64,000 bases of DNA from Aquatica leii (lineage: Eukaryota; Arthropoda; Insecta; Coleoptera; Lampyridae): contig CM069435.1 in NCBI GenBank assembly GCA_035610365.1, positions 66,461,389 to 66,525,388 of the forward strand, read 5' to 3'. A program made the translations under genes and the position numbers. This document shows, piece by piece, positions 45,100-58,200 of this stretch. Numbering within the stretch: position 1 is the first letter of the stretch; each line of letters opens with the position of its first letter. The notes under the pieces were generated by a model, which was given only the letters and a program-made list of their open reading frames with translations, ran no database searches and was not told where the DNA came from.

Positions 45100-48000
45100 A
45101 TATATATTAACATATATACGTAATTATTAATAATTATTCTTAAATATATGATGCTTAGTATATAAAAATCAATAACAATAAACTAATGTTTTTCATACAA
45201 AACACTAAAGAATATATAGCATACATTTTAATGTATTACAACTAACGACGTTCACAAGAATTTGGAAACAAAAACCACATCTCGAAAATTTACATAAACA
45301 GGTAAATACACGTTTTTGTATTTATTATCATTTGAACCGTATCATAACTTGAATTGAATTTTGAATTTATGCATGCTTTTATTATATAACTAAGCAGTAA
45401 ACGTAAATACAAATAAAACTAATAATCAATAAAATTTGGTATTTATTTATTGTTTTCATAGCTTTAATATTGTGTTTATTTTATCTGTTTTTAATGATGT
45501 TCTTATGAGAGACGGTTTTATATATGTTTTACCCGTTTATTGTAGTTGAAAATTTGAAATACTGCAAACATAATAACTAATTAATTGTAACTTTAAAAAA
45601 ATAAATAAATTATAAACAAAATATGCATGTAAGAAAACAAAGCACAAGCAAATAAAAGCACGAATCATCAAAATAGTAAAAATATGCCAACAAACATAGA
45701 AAACACATTCGACTTCAACCTATTTCAACTACCAACTTTAATATTAAGAATCCAACCTAATCTTAGATTAATGTCATACAATTCATTAGCAATACGTAAT
45801 TTCATGTAGAGGCATTTCATTATGTCGTGAACTGTGACCTTGAGTCGAAAATCGAAATTAATATACTAAAAGTCAAAAATTTGACAAGTCTATCTGAATT
45901 CCAAAAACGTTAGTCTACTTAAAAGGCACTCGCACTAATAAAAATTAAAAATAACCGGATATTTATTTATTAAATTAAAATTAGGTTACTCATAATAATA
46001 CCTAAAAACTTATTAACAACAAACACAACCATAAAAGCAAAGATAGGTTAGAAAAAATGTACCGGCGAATGTTTGTAAGACGGGTAATAACAATATTTTG
46101 ACATATGCAGACTACAGCGCCACAGTTCACGAGATCTTGAAAAACGTCTAAATGGTAACTATTTTTTTTTGTTCTCTTAAAAAAAACTTCTAAATATAAG
46201 GTAATTACACGTTTTGGAAAAATAGACTGGCACCTTCATTAATTAAATGCGCCAAAAGGAACTTATAAAGTTGTCATATTTGCTCGGTTTTCCGTAATAG
46301 TGACAAATATATTTACGTTTTATTTTGCTTTCTTGTTTTTTCTAAGATTCATAACAAAATTTGTATTAAAAAAATTTTAATCCTTAATTTTATTAAGTAG
46401 TGTTTGAAGTTATGCTCTTTTTTTTGTAAGCATATGTTGATTCTTTCAACAATTTCTACTTTTATGCTTCTAAACGCTTGTCATATAAACTTCAAAAAAT
46501 TTTTATCGAAAAGTAATTACTGAACAGATAAATTAATACGATATTCCTAAAAGTTGAATTATTTAAGAACGGTTAATAATACAGATATGATGTGTATAAC
46601 TAAATTTGCTTAAAAGAGAACAAAACCTTAAAAAAATTGTAAATAAAAATACGCTCTTATTAAAAAATCAAAATTTTTTTATGTCAAATATGCATAAGCT
46701 TATGGCAAAAACATAAACACACTGAATGATAGTATCACACGTTAGAACGTAGTTTAGTTTAACTAATGTCAAAAAATTTAGATCAAAGAGTCATAATTTA
46801 AGAGATGAATTTTTTTGCTAAATTTCTACGAATGTCATATTTTTAAAAAAATACAAAAATTTTCAGAATTGGTTTAATGAATGAAAAAAATTATATACAA
46901 ATATTATTATGAATTTTACAAATAATAAAAAACTAAAATAAAATATATACCATAAGTTTGAAAAAAATGTGTCGCTCATTATTACCTAACAACAGAGCAT
47001 CCTGTATATCAAAAAATAATTTTAGTACATAAAAAACATTCAATACAACAGCTTTTACTGTATTTAATAAATAAACTTGCCAGTTTACTTTTTCAGAACG
47101 CTAAATTACCCGGTATAGTGTTTCATAAAAAAAATATCATTTTTTAATTAATATTAATAAATTAAGCGTTTTTTTCCAAAACGGCATTATTTTAACCCGA
47201 GTCAAAAAAATGCTTCAATTCTGCTGGTTTGTAACTTTAAGAATAAAGAAGATAACAATAGTGAACAGACACTTTTGAACACTCTGTTTAAATTTTTTTT
47301 TTAAATAGTATTTATTTAATCTTAAATGTTATTTCAATAATTAGATTAAATTTGTTTGTTTTCAAAACACTGTTTTACAAAAAATTATGTTAGACGTTTA
47401 ATTCGGAATTACCAACAATCAACAAAATTTGACATTAATTAAATGTTTTTAACAAAATTGCAAAAATTTAGTTAACATCAAATTTGTTTATACGATGTAT
47501 TGTGTTGCAAAAACAATTAACGGCAACGTTTGTAACTTTTGTTGTGAAAAGAAGGATTATTCCAGAAGCGTTATAGTTTGGGTTAATTGGAAATTTAGAA
47601 TATTAATGGATGTTGTATGTTCAAGCAGCTTAATAGGACGTTTGGGTACTAACTAATTAGAAACCAAGATATTATGCAGGTTTTAGATTAAGAATAATGC
47701 GATTTTAAACAAATAGTATCCATACTTAAGATCATTTACGATCCTTTTTATATTGTTTTTTGGTACATGTAATTATATTCAAATTATTTTTTTAGAAAGT
47801 TTAACAAGACAGTTTTGTAACAACGTGTAAAATTTAAAAAAATGCAGAAACATAATAACAAAAAAATATTTTTAAGGTACTACAACAAAATTAAAAAAAA
47901 ATAGTTAATATGCAATTAAAATAATTCTAGATAATTTCTGTTAAAAAAAATATATTTGAATTTTGTTGTGATTCATATTTTTTTCAGGATATTTACAAAG

Positions 48001-48290
48001 AAAGAAAAAAATTACGTATTCTTAAATTTATTCGCATTAAAAACATTTTAAGATTACAAACGTATATGTATGTGTTGTTGTTATCTACAAAAATAATGTG
48101 TATATTCTATTTTATGCATAACGCCGAAGAGCTCCATTGTATTTTTATAAAACATAAAAAAAAATTAAAACAAATTATGCTACTAGTTTTAAAGCATAAT
48201 ATAAATATTAATTTTTTTTATATTATACGTAATAAAAAAACAATTAAACCAATTATCCACAACGATAATAATAAAATAACATATGTACAA
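45100..48290. other. 3.2-kb AT-rich stretch without recognisable gene
   Basis: No coding block seen. GCATCCTGTATA at about 46990 resembles one end of a mariner-type MITE, but no partner end was identified. Confidence 0.4.
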
Positions 48291-48425
48291 AAATAATTTT
48301 TTAGGATAAATGGTATATATATTTATTTAAATTATAATCTACAAGTTTTCGAACTTGAGCTAAGTTTTTCGTCAGGCAGTATAAATTATAATTGAATATT
48401 TACCCTAAAATTATTATTATGTTTT
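48290..48425 (-). ncRNA. hammerhead-ribozyme-like hairpin
   Basis: On the minus strand 48338-48379 reads CTGCCTGACGA, then AACTT-AGCTC-AAGTT (a 5-bp stem with 5-base loop), then CGAAAACTTGTAG. CUGANGA..stem II..CGAAA is the conserved hammerhead core. The flanks form a further imperfect inverted repeat (AATAATTTTTTAGGATAAAT against AATAATTTTAGGGTAAAT). There is one A more than the usual GAAA before the short helix III, so activity is doubtful. PLEs and related retroelements are known to carry such ribozymes; no PLE frame lies next to this one. Confidence 0.45.
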
Positions 48426-49019
48426 ATAGTAAAACATATGTATATTTCTTAAAATAATTATATTTATTTGCATACGTTGAGATAACATAATGTTCTATAA
48501 CTAAAAAAAAATCGACGCGTGTTTAGAATTGAAATAGTTTTTATATTTGTATTTGATCTTGTACTTTACATTATTAGTTTAAGTATTATTGAATCCTAAT
48601 GTTAAAATTTTCTACCCTAAGATTTTTTTTGTTTCTATAATAGAATATATTTTTTACATTTTTCTTAAAGCCGAAAACTGTGAACACGTTAAAATTCATT
48701 TTTATATTAAAAGTGCTTTTTGTTTATGTTATTTACGTAACTTTTTTTCTATAAAAATGAAGTAAAATCATACCTTAATCGGCTAGGGAAAATTGTATCT
48801 CGACATCTTATTCCTACCTAAAATAACGAAGAAAGAAAATTTAGTTATCATATAATTTTTAAAAGACGCTATCACATTGGTATATACTCTTATTTATTTG
48901 TCTTTTTTCAAGAATCAATGATAAAATTTCATAATTCTATAATTTTCAAATAATATTATTTTTAGTTTGAAAAATTAAAAAAAACGTGTAGAGGCATAAT
49001 AAACAAAAAGGACCGATTT

Positions 49020-50030
49020 TGAAATAAAACTAATGCGTTCTTAAATGCTCGAACTGGCTTCTATCACGCTCAGCGCATTGTTGGAGCTGCCGTGGACATT
49101 ACAGCAGCTTGAATTTCTGCTCTTGGCAGGCTACGAATGACGTCTTGTATTCGTATTTTCATGTCGTGTCTAGTTGTTGGGGGAATTTGGTAAACAATAT
49201 ATTTTAACCGATCCCACAGATAGAAGTCTAAACAGGTTAAGCTTGGGGATCTGGGTAATCAAAGAAATAGTTTTTTTCGTCCAGACCACCTTTGGCGGTA
49301 TATTGAATCTAAATGTTTTAGCACATTTATTGAAAAATGTGTTGGGTAACCGTCTAGTTGAAAAAACAAGTTTTGTCGTAATTTCAAGCCTACATCTTCT
49401 GATGAAATAAGCAATTAGTTTATCAAAAAATCAAAAAGCACGACACTATTTAGTAGTTGATTAAAAAAATAAAGATCTATAATAGTTCCGCTTAGGATAA
49501 CACACCACACATTGAGACTCCAATGAACTTCGCGCAGTAAGGATTTTTGTCAGACTAATAACGCATATTATGCAAATTAACGTTTGCATCACTTCTAAAA
49601 ATGGTCTCATCTGTCCAAATAATTTCATCCAGTGACAATAATCAATCCGTCGGTTTTTGTCATCTAAAGCTTGATGTAAAACCATATGATATGGATGCAC
49701 TCCAAAAATTTAAAATAACGAACACATTGTGAAACTACTAAAACATAACTTTTCGTTGTGGAATAAATCTACAGTGTTCGTTTTATTAGTAAAATGTTTG
49801 TGAACTTAACGTGTTCACTTTATTAGTACTGAACAGATTAAGTTCGCAAAAATGTTATGCAACCACATGCAACATTCAAAAGGTATCTAAGTAAAGCAGT
49901 ATTTTTAGTAACATAAAAATTTATCTATGTTTATGTTTAGAATAGTAATAGGTAAAATACGTAACTCGGGAGACATTGCTTTCGTACTAACGTGAGGATT
50001 CAATTCTACGTATGCTCAAAACATCAACAA
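49020..50030 (-). pseudogene. mariner-like transposase with degenerate intron
   Basis: Minus strand: about 49930-50000 reads HVSTKAMSPELRILPITILN (HTH end). About 49705-49930 is the intron relative, with donor GT changed to AT and acceptor region altered. 49461-49700 reads HPYHMVLHQALDD and RRIDYCHWM. About 49600 reads WTDETIFRSDANVNLHN with the first catalytic Asp (one base out of frame). About 49370 reads FQLDGYPTHFSINVLKHLDS with the second. About 49190-49260 reads PSLTCLDFYLWDRLKYIVYQ with the third, and the tail ends near 49030. Frameshifts inactivate it. Confidence 0.7.
49745..49860. mobile_element. hairpin MITE-like element inside transposase intron, second copy
   Basis: Homologous to 23505-23653 in the opposite orientation: TAACTTTTCGTTGTGGAATA .. 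TTTGTGAACTTAACGTGTTC .. AAGTTCGCAAAAATGTTATG. One terminal part is shortened. It lies at the same place in the transposase as in the first copy. Confidence 0.6.
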
Positions 50031-50589
50031 TATTGTCTTTTGTTTTTTTTAAAATATTTGTTGACAAGTTGATTTTAGGCATTTTTTCTCTATTACCTGC
50101 TCTTTATATTCTACCTAAACGCATTTGCATATTATGTGCATTGATTATTATGCTTCTACACATTTTTTTAAATTGTTTGAACTAATTTAATACTATTAAA
50201 AATTATAAAATTATGAAATTTTATCATTATTTTCTTGAAAAAAAAACAAAAAAAGCAAATAACAGTATATGTAATAGCGAGTTTTAAAATTCCATGATAA
50301 CTAAATTTTCTTTCTTTTTTATTTTAGGTACGAAGAAGAAGTAAGATTTAGCTTTTACTATTGTATTAAGGTATCATCTTTTTTTTGGTACATTTAGTAA
50401 GTGTATTTTAGTCAAAAATCACTTTAAAGGTTTAGATATTGGTACGCCCCTCTGGCGGCTACCTTAGAAATCTGAAAGTAGTTTCCAAAATTCTTTTTTC
50501 TACTTTAGTCATATCATTTTTTACCGCAAGTAAAATAAACAAATAGTTTTTGAGATACAGCATTCTTATCTAGCCACCTAGTACAGGGT

Positions 50590-52390
50590 GTCCTAAATTA
50601 AATGTTTTGATAGGAAAACTCGGTAACTATAATAGATACGAGAAAATAGACCGCGTATCTTCAATCTTTTTCTTCGAGAAAAACTCGATGGTAAAAACTA
50701 AATTGCGCGATTGTTTTTTGGTTACGAGGTATACCAAAAGTTTGATTTTCTTAATTTTTGACACATGATAATATTTCGGTTATTTCTCAAAGTAGATAAA
50801 AACAGATTAGGTGACGATTTATCACTAAATAGCATTTATTCTCCATTGTTTTGTGGTTTAATTCTTGTGTTCTTTAGTCTAAAGCAAACGTTATGCATTA
50901 CATTTTCTTAGTTCAAAACTAAGCATTCTTCTCGTCACAGTATAAATTCACACCCTTACAGCGGCAACTTTAAATGATATTTTTGTTAACATGGTACAAT
51001 TTAAGTATCTGCCAAACTTACTTTTCTTAGTAATTATATCTTAAATCGAGGTTTTCTTTGCTTGTTGACTATGCGGTTTGTCGTTGATTTTTCTAAATTC
51101 AGTTTACTTTTTAATAATGTTAATTTTCTAATTAATTACAGATTATGTACAGCTATTTTGTAACTGGAAAAGTTTTTTGTGCAAAAAACAGCTGAAAGCG
51201 TTTTTCATTTTACAATTTTGTTAGTTTTTCTTAAGATGACGTTTTGTCGTTTTAAAAAAAATTGGAAAAACTAATTTACTCATAGTACATTTGGATTTTA
51301 TAAATAACAGTTTAGTATGCAAGTATTTATTGCACAAAATATATAAATTGCTATTAATTACAATGTAATTAAGAAGAATATGCAAATAATGTTATTGTTA
51401 AAGTTCTTGGATTCAACATGTATTTGAGTGACGCAAGACTGTTTAACCCACTGTATGTTTTTCTGTACAAAAGTAAAATTTATTGTAACTTTTTTTTATG
51501 TTATGTGTCTTATATGTTAGCTTTGTGTAATGTAAAATTGTAAAAAATTGGTGTACAAATAATATTATTTAAAAAAAATCCTTAACTGTAAAAATTGATC
51601 TAAAGGTTAATTCATTGTTGTAATGTTTTACATGTTAGGTAATACACACGTAGCAATGATATTTTGCAAGATTTTAAAACATTGTTATTAATTAAATTCA
51701 CCATCGTTTGTAATTACGACAATTTGTTTAGTATAGTTGTAAAATGATATCAGAATAGTCTTCGTAACGTCTTTAAAAAACATTAGTCTTTGTTGGTAAT
51801 TTACGCAATTAATTAAAAAAAAAACAAAAAAAATTAATCTGAAAAAGAAGTAGAAAACTTGTTACCATCTACATCTAAACAACAATATATATCAAAAGAA
51901 ATATCATTTTTGAGTACGTAATAAACAAGTGTTATAAATCTCTAACGCCCTTTCGTAACCTCCGGTTGCTATGTATATGTTTACGTATCTTGTGTCCTAG
52001 ACATTATGAGTGGATTATAACAAAGTAAAAAAAAAGCAATACAAACTGGTATAAACGTTCGAAATTTTTACACTGTTATAAAATAAAATTTATACGTCAT
52101 AGATACACGTCGCGCATTAATAAAATAATTATATATATGACTGGTGTAATGTTTTATGTAGTTATGGAAATTGCATTAGAGTATTCTAGTGCTGAAGAGT
52201 CCGAATAAGACAAGACAGCTGTCCACTAGTCTCTAATGATGGATTCTGCAATTATATAAACAAATATTTACATTTGCGTAGTTCAGTTAGGAATATTATA
52301 CCGCGTATATTTCAAATACATTTTACAAAATTCGTCGTTGTAATTGTAGTATTTGGGTTGGTTTTAAACACAGGGTTCGTAGTAAAAAAA
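50590..52390. other. AT-rich stretch, probable MITE start, no gene
   Basis: GTACAGGGTGTCCTAAATTA at 50581 looks like the left terminus of a mariner-type element abutting the 48.77-50.58 kb copy. Its right end was not found. Nothing else recognised. Confidence 0.35.
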
Positions 52391-52394
52391 TGTT

Positions 52395-55200
52395 TTCTTC
52401 TTCTTCTTATTTAGGTCGAAACCTGTTTTTCTTCACGCTTTTCATTGTGTTTCGTTGGAGGTAGAGACCCAACTATCTTTTCATCTTTTCATTGGTCTTC
52501 CAGGGTCCCTTCTTCCTACTGGTCTTTGATCTCTGGCTATTCTTATGAGCATAGTTTCATCTGCTCTTTAAACGTGCTTGTTCCATTTCCTTCTTCCTCT
52601 AGCAAATCTAACGACATCTCCGATTCTACATTTCTCTTTTATATGTTTGTTCCTGACTCTACTTCTTCTCGTTTCTCATGCTATTGTTCTTAAAGTATTC
52701 ATTTCAGTTGTTCGCATTAGTTGCTTAATTTTGCTAGTATCAGCTCTGGTTTCTGCTGCATATGTCATTATTGGTCTTACCATGATCTTATATATTTTAG
52801 TTTTGCATTCAATTAAAAGGTATCTATTTTTCAAGGTAACATCTCTCAAATATCCAGATATTCGTGCTGTTTTCAAGATTTGCTCCTTGACTTCCTTATA
52901 AGTGTTTCTTTCACTCGATATTTCTACCGCCCAGTACTAAAAGACATCACTTGCTCGATGATTTTGATGTTTATTTTTAATTTGCATCCTATGGGCTCTT
53001 TTGATACTACTAACAATTTTGTCTTATCAGTGGATATTAGCATGTTGTATCTTTCAACCGTGCTTGTGAATTGATAAAGAAGTTTCTGTAGGTTATCTGC
53101 GATTAACACCGCATCGTCAGCATAACATAAGATGGTCAGATTGTTTTTTCCCATTTTATATCCTTTCATGTTTTTCACGCTATCTATAATTTTGTTCATC
53201 ATGAGATTAAAGAGCATCGAGTTCAGAGAATCGCCCTGTATTATTTTTAATTTTATTAGTTAACCCAGTTTTCGTTTGAATTTTGGTATTTGTATCTGTG
53301 TTTAGATCCTCTATGATTGTTATCAGCTGTTTTGGTGTGTTATGCTCTTGTAATATTGTTGTCACAGCGTGTAGTTTCACTCGACTGAATGCCTTTTGCA
53401 TCTACAATGCACATAAAAGCTGGTGCATTATTTAATCGCTTTTTTTACTAGTTGAGGAACAATAAATATGGCGTCATAAGTAGATCTGATTGGCAAAATC
53501 CTTATTGTTCTTCATTAATTCTTAATTGTAAATGGCTTTTTTCTAATATCACTTTAGTTAGCAATTTCCGTGTCGTATTTAACAGCGTAATTCTTCTATA
53601 ATTGTCAGGGTTGTGTTTATCACCTTTTTTGAAAATTGGAATGGTAATGCTAGTTTTCCACTCTAAAGGCACTTTTCCTCTTTTAAATACAATGTCGTAA
53701 CATTTCGTTAATTCTTCTATTAGATACTCTCCACCATACTTCAGCAGTTCGTTTCTTAATTATCGTCTCTGGGGATGTTGTATGCGGGGGGTATCTTCTT
53801 CTTCCTTGTACAGATTTTTAAAATATTTTTCTCATTTTTTGTTGTTGATTGGATCTATTTTTACAGTCTCGTTAATTTCTGCTTTCCTATTTGTTAGCAT
53901 TTGCCATATTTTCCTTTGGGATCCACACATATCTCGTTCCATGTCTTTCGTATATTTCTCCCAGTACATTTCTTTTAAGTTTCTTATTTTCTGGTTGGTT
54001 ATATTATGTTCTTCTACATATATTCTTCTGTTGTCTTCTGTTTTTGTTGTTTTATATCGTAGAAATGCTTTCTTTTTTTTCTGTTATTTCTTTTACTTCG
54101 TCAATGTACCAGGGGGTTTTATTATTTGATAATGCTTTCTTGACTTTTTGTGTCCCTACAGCTTTTTTTGCCGCTTTTAAGATATTGTCTTTTATTTTTG
54201 TCCTTGCCTAGTCTGGATTATTATTTTTTGTTATTGGTGTTTTGTTGATGTTGTTCTTTAGTCTTACTTCGTGTATATTTCTTGTACTTTCATCTTCCAA
54301 TAACTCTTAACTTGAGTTTTTTTGGTATATATATGCTTGACTTTTTGTCTTAATAGAGATTTGCTTCTTATTTTGCAAAGTATTAATGAATGATCACTTC
54401 CAATGTTTGCCGAATTCAATGTTCTAACTTCTATTGTTTTTGAAGGTGTTGTCTGTTGATGATGATGTAGTCTATCATTGATTAGTGTTCTTGTGCATTT
54501 TTAAGGGTGTACTTATACTTAAAGTCGTGTTTAAAGAAAGTGTTGTTAATTCTTAAATTATTTTGAGCACAAAAGTCAATCAAGAGGTCGCCATTGTCAT
54601 TACTAACATCTTCATTGAAACGTTGTTTGACACCTTGTAGCGGAATATTTCCAATTCGGACGTTAAAGTTACCCAATAATATGATCTGCTAATTGGGAGG
54701 TATTATATTGATATGATTTTGCAGTTCCCCATAGAACTTTCGTGTTTCTTCTCTTGACTTCTTAGAGTCAGGTGCATAAATGAAGATAATGTGTAGGTAT
54801 TTGTTATCTATTTTTAATTTGACTTTTAATATCAATTCGTTAATGTACTCTATAGCATCAAAATACGGTTGGAACCTAATCTGTAGCAGTGTTCTTACAC
54901 CCGCTTTGGCCCTTTTGTGTTTTGGTTTGCCACTATATATAAGGATGTGGTTATAAATCAGTTTAATTCCTTTTTTTTTCTTCTTTACTTTCAAGATGCC
55001 GCAAATATCTATATTCTTTTCTGTGACTTCCACTAGTATTTCTTCAATCTTGTTGTTCTAGGATTTAATATTCCACGTTCCGAGTCTGACTGTGTTTCTG
55101 TTTTTCCATCTCTTTGTCCTAATAAATTGCTGGGTCGTTGTCCGTGTATCCGTCCGATTTCCAAAGCTATCCTTTCACTAACAACCACGGTCTCTTACAT
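52395..55200 (-). pseudogene. RTE-like LINE, nearly full ORF, decayed
   Basis: Minus-strand order covers a whole endonuclease-RT polyprotein. 54689-55033: KKKKKGIKLIYNHILIYSGK and IFIYAPDSKKS (APE endonuclease). 54482-54676: MGNFNVRIGNIPLQGVKQRF and RINNTFFKHDFKYKYT (GDFN box present as GNFN). 53207-53401: KAFSRVKLHAV and the lead to IQGDSLNSMLFNLMMN (frameshift at about 53220). 52924-53217: LTILCYADDAVLIADN with catalytic YADD, then CKLKINIKIIEQVMSF. 52676-52876: ARISGYLRDVTLKNRYL and RPIMTYAAETRADTSKIKQL. The C-terminus (RIARDQRPVGRRDPGRPM) ends near 52440. An AAG-repeat 3' tail at 52390-52406 marks the end. About five frames, so inactive. Confidence 0.85.
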
Positions 55201-55640
55201 CCTACTTATTTATCATATCAACTGTTTCCGATTTTATAACAATCTACATTTGCTTTGTGAAAGGTGATTGAACTTTTACAGGAAATGAATTAACGCGAAT
55301 TTAAAGAATTGCTGTTTTGCTATATTGGCCACAACCGATGCTCAATACAGTTAAATACTTTATTAATGGTTCAATAACCTTCATGTCAGCAGTTTACACA
55401 TTTATTGCATAACTACAATTTCAGATATTAAAAAAAATTAAATAATTCTTATACTAAAAATCAAGCAAAAAAATTTTTTTTCAATCAACAGAAAACAATT
55501 TTTTTTAATAGTTTCTAGTCTATTTCAATTACGAACTGCGGAGATTTATCTTCTACCACGTTAAAAAATTCTTTAAACAAAGCTTAAAATTTATGTCTTG
55601 ATTCAACCTTAACATTATACCTGCATTATAATTAACTATA
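55200..55640. other. spacer between LINE and gypsy element
   Basis: No coding content. A gypsy 3' LTR could lie here but no matching 5' LTR was recognised. Confidence 0.3.
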
Positions 55641-58200
55641 GTCCTATTCTTATCATATAATAATTTTCATTTCTCTTTTGACATCAATACATTATTACAA
55701 GCGTCTCGATAAGCTTCTTGGAGACGACATTTAAGTTTGGATGGGTAATCGTTAAAGTTATACATAGGGTCGTTACGGGAGATAACATTAGAAGGTATTC
55801 TACCTAATTTTTCAAAAACAAATTTGTGTGGCGTATACCCTGTTTTCATATGCACTGCGATATTGTAAGCAAAATACCAGTATAGTGTCCAAGAGCTTTA
55901 CGCTCCGGGGTGTTTAGCAATTTGCATTCTTAAATAAACGCGTAAACATTTGTTCCAACGCATCCAATGTTTGGTGATGTTACGCAATGAAAGTAAGTTG
56001 TTTTATGTTTAATAATTTACACGTTTTTGTCGTTGTAGAAGCTAAAAATTTAGTACTGTTATCAGAGATTATTTTCTCTAGAATACCGTATAGTAAAATA
56101 GAGTTTTCCGTAAAGCTACGCGCAACCCATGCAGCTTTTTTATTTTCGACAAGATAAGCCTCTACTCACTTGCTTAAATTGCATTGTAAAGTTAATAGAT
56201 ATTTATTTTCGTAGTTATCTTGTTTGATTGGTCTAACAAGATTTAGATGAACTTTTTGAAATGAGTGCATTGCCGTTGTTATTATTTTCTAGATTCGGTT
56301 TTGAGTGTGTTTATACTGTTATACATCACATTTTTTTAACAAACATCAACCTTTCCAAAAATAGTACTTTTTTATATTATTAAACACGCCATTGACTTCT
56401 GCGTGTTCTCTTGTAAGCAATAGGTGAAAGTCATTAAAAAAATAATTGCCGTGTTTCAAAGTTATCACATACTTGACTATCTTTTATTACTGTTATTTTA
56501 AGTTTTTTCTTTTATTTTATTAGCTAGCTTTAAAATTTTTTGTATTAATAATTTATGTTATTTATTTTTCATAATAAACTATTCCGGAAAATTATATTTT
56601 ACGCAAATTAACTCGAGCGGTCTCAGCGACTTACGTAGTGAAGACAATGATTGATTAGACTTTTTCGTATATATTGTATGATGACTTAAAGCGCAAAAAA
56701 GTATTATGTATATAATTGTATTCTTTGTCATATATGTATATCATTAAGTCTATCTTCATCAACTAATTTTAGTTCATAAGCTGTTTAGGGTTTTTTCATA
56801 AGTTTTACTACACTAGGGTGATCAGTCCTGCTGTGATGTAGACCTGAATTTGACCCTACATTATTATTGTATTGTTTACTAGTTTAGTTTTTAGTTATGT
56901 TGTGTAATTCTTGTTTGTCTATTTCTATTCGAGAAAGTGCATCCGCTATTACATTTTCCTTTCCTCAAACGGATTTAATGCTAAAATTATATTCTTTGTA
57001 ATGGTAAAAATTACAAATCTTCGATCGTAAAGTCTACTACTGGTCTATCGTTGCCGTTAAAAAGTACGTTACCAATTGCGTATTCTGACGCATCGGTTTT
57101 TAATAAAAATTTGTTAATTTTAGAAAAATTTAAATATTGTAGTACAGGGTTTTTTAACATATCTCGTAAAATTTAGAACCATTGTTGACATTCTGGTGTC
57201 GGAAAAACAATTTAAACAAAATTAGGTATAAATCGTCGATAATTGTTTACGAAAGCTAATAAACATTTGCTTTCATTAAAATTTTTGGATATTGAAAAGT
57301 CGGAAATTGATTTAATTCTTTTTGAATCTAGGGAAATCCCATCTACTAAAATGTCTCAAATAAAAAATTTCGCGTCTTAAAAACTACCGTTCGATTAAAT
57401 TTTAAATTTTAATTAATGTTTTTCAGTCTTTGGAAAACTTTGATGATAATTTTATTATGATTATGCAAACTGTTACCAAAAACAATAAAGTCGTCTAAAT
57501 AAAGAAAACAAGCTTTGTAATTAAGATTTGGCGTTGCTATTGTCCTGGTCTGTAAAAAAGAACTAGGACTAATTTTAATACTCATTGGGAGTCGTTTCAT
57601 TTGATATTGTCCTTGATTGGTGGTAAATGCCGTATATGGGCGACTATCTTCTTAGGTTAAAAGTGTGTTGGTATGATGTTTGCATCGTAAAAAAATTATT
57701 CCCAGAACGCGCATTTTTTGCTGCATTGGGGGTAATTGCTGTGAATTGGATAATGTTTGATATCAAATTATCGATGGAAGAAAAGTTACTTTTGCGGTGT
57801 TTGTGGTACACTTGATACATGTTCTAACGTAAGTACCCAGCTAAGTATTAACTGTTAATTATTCACACTCATCCATCGTATAAATTGGTGTAGTATTTTT
57901 GTTGCTTTGTGAAAATTTTCCTCGAGTAAGCATTGATTCGTATTTTTGTAATTTAATTTAATTTTGCCTTGTTCTCATTAGCGGTTTCTGGATACCCACA
58001 GGTTATTCCATTAATGTAGAGATATTCAAACTTGTTTCGTTTACTGAAAAAAATTCTGTGATGACGTCACGCCACGTTATTTGAAGATATCGAAACCTTC
58101 GCTGAATTAATATAATTCTAACCACGTTGGAAGGCTCACTTACCAAAATAACATAATTAACTTGGAAGAAACTCGGCGCATTTGTTTTTCTCATTAATCG
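55640..58200 (-). pseudogene. Ty3/gypsy pol (protease/RT, RNase H, integrase), decayed
   Basis: Minus strand from high to low coordinates. 57409-57600: PMSIKISPSSF and ACFLYLDDFIVFGNSLHNHN, the RT catalytic YLDD box. About 57040-57130: KINKFLLKTDASEYAIGNVL, RNase H with DAS. About 56040-56170: ENKKAAWVARSFTENSILLY and GILEKIISDNSTKFLAS, the integrase core with the Asp of SDN. 55667-55930: YWYFAYNIAVHMKTGYTPHK and FVFEKLGRIPS, the integrase C-terminal part. The RT N-terminal region (57600-57960) and the protease region near 58.0-58.2 kb are badly eroded. It resembles the 412/Gypsy type. Many stops and frameshifts. Confidence 0.78.

Larger units (their letters stand above)
48773..50580 (-). mobile_element. 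mariner/IS630-like element, longer copy of the 22.7-kb family
   Basis: The right end (reverse complement TAGGTGGCTAGATAAGAATG then CTGTATCTC) matches the ends of the 22724-23998 element. The left end near 48773 is more diverged (GGCTAGGG..TTGTATCTCG). Subterminal inverted repeats of several hundred bases are visible: 48910-49005 pairs with about 50130-50260. It carries the same intron with hairpin and, unlike the short copy, the rest of the DDE domain. Confidence 0.7.

Noticed and set aside
48066-48296. 76-codon open frame
   Set aside because: Ile/Lys/Asn/Phe-rich with no recognisable motif; compatible with chance in this composition.
53782-54211. Hydrophobic plus-strand frames resembling membrane proteins
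   Set aside because: Antisense of the minus-strand RTE-like LINE; the hydrophobicity comes from T-rich complement sequence.
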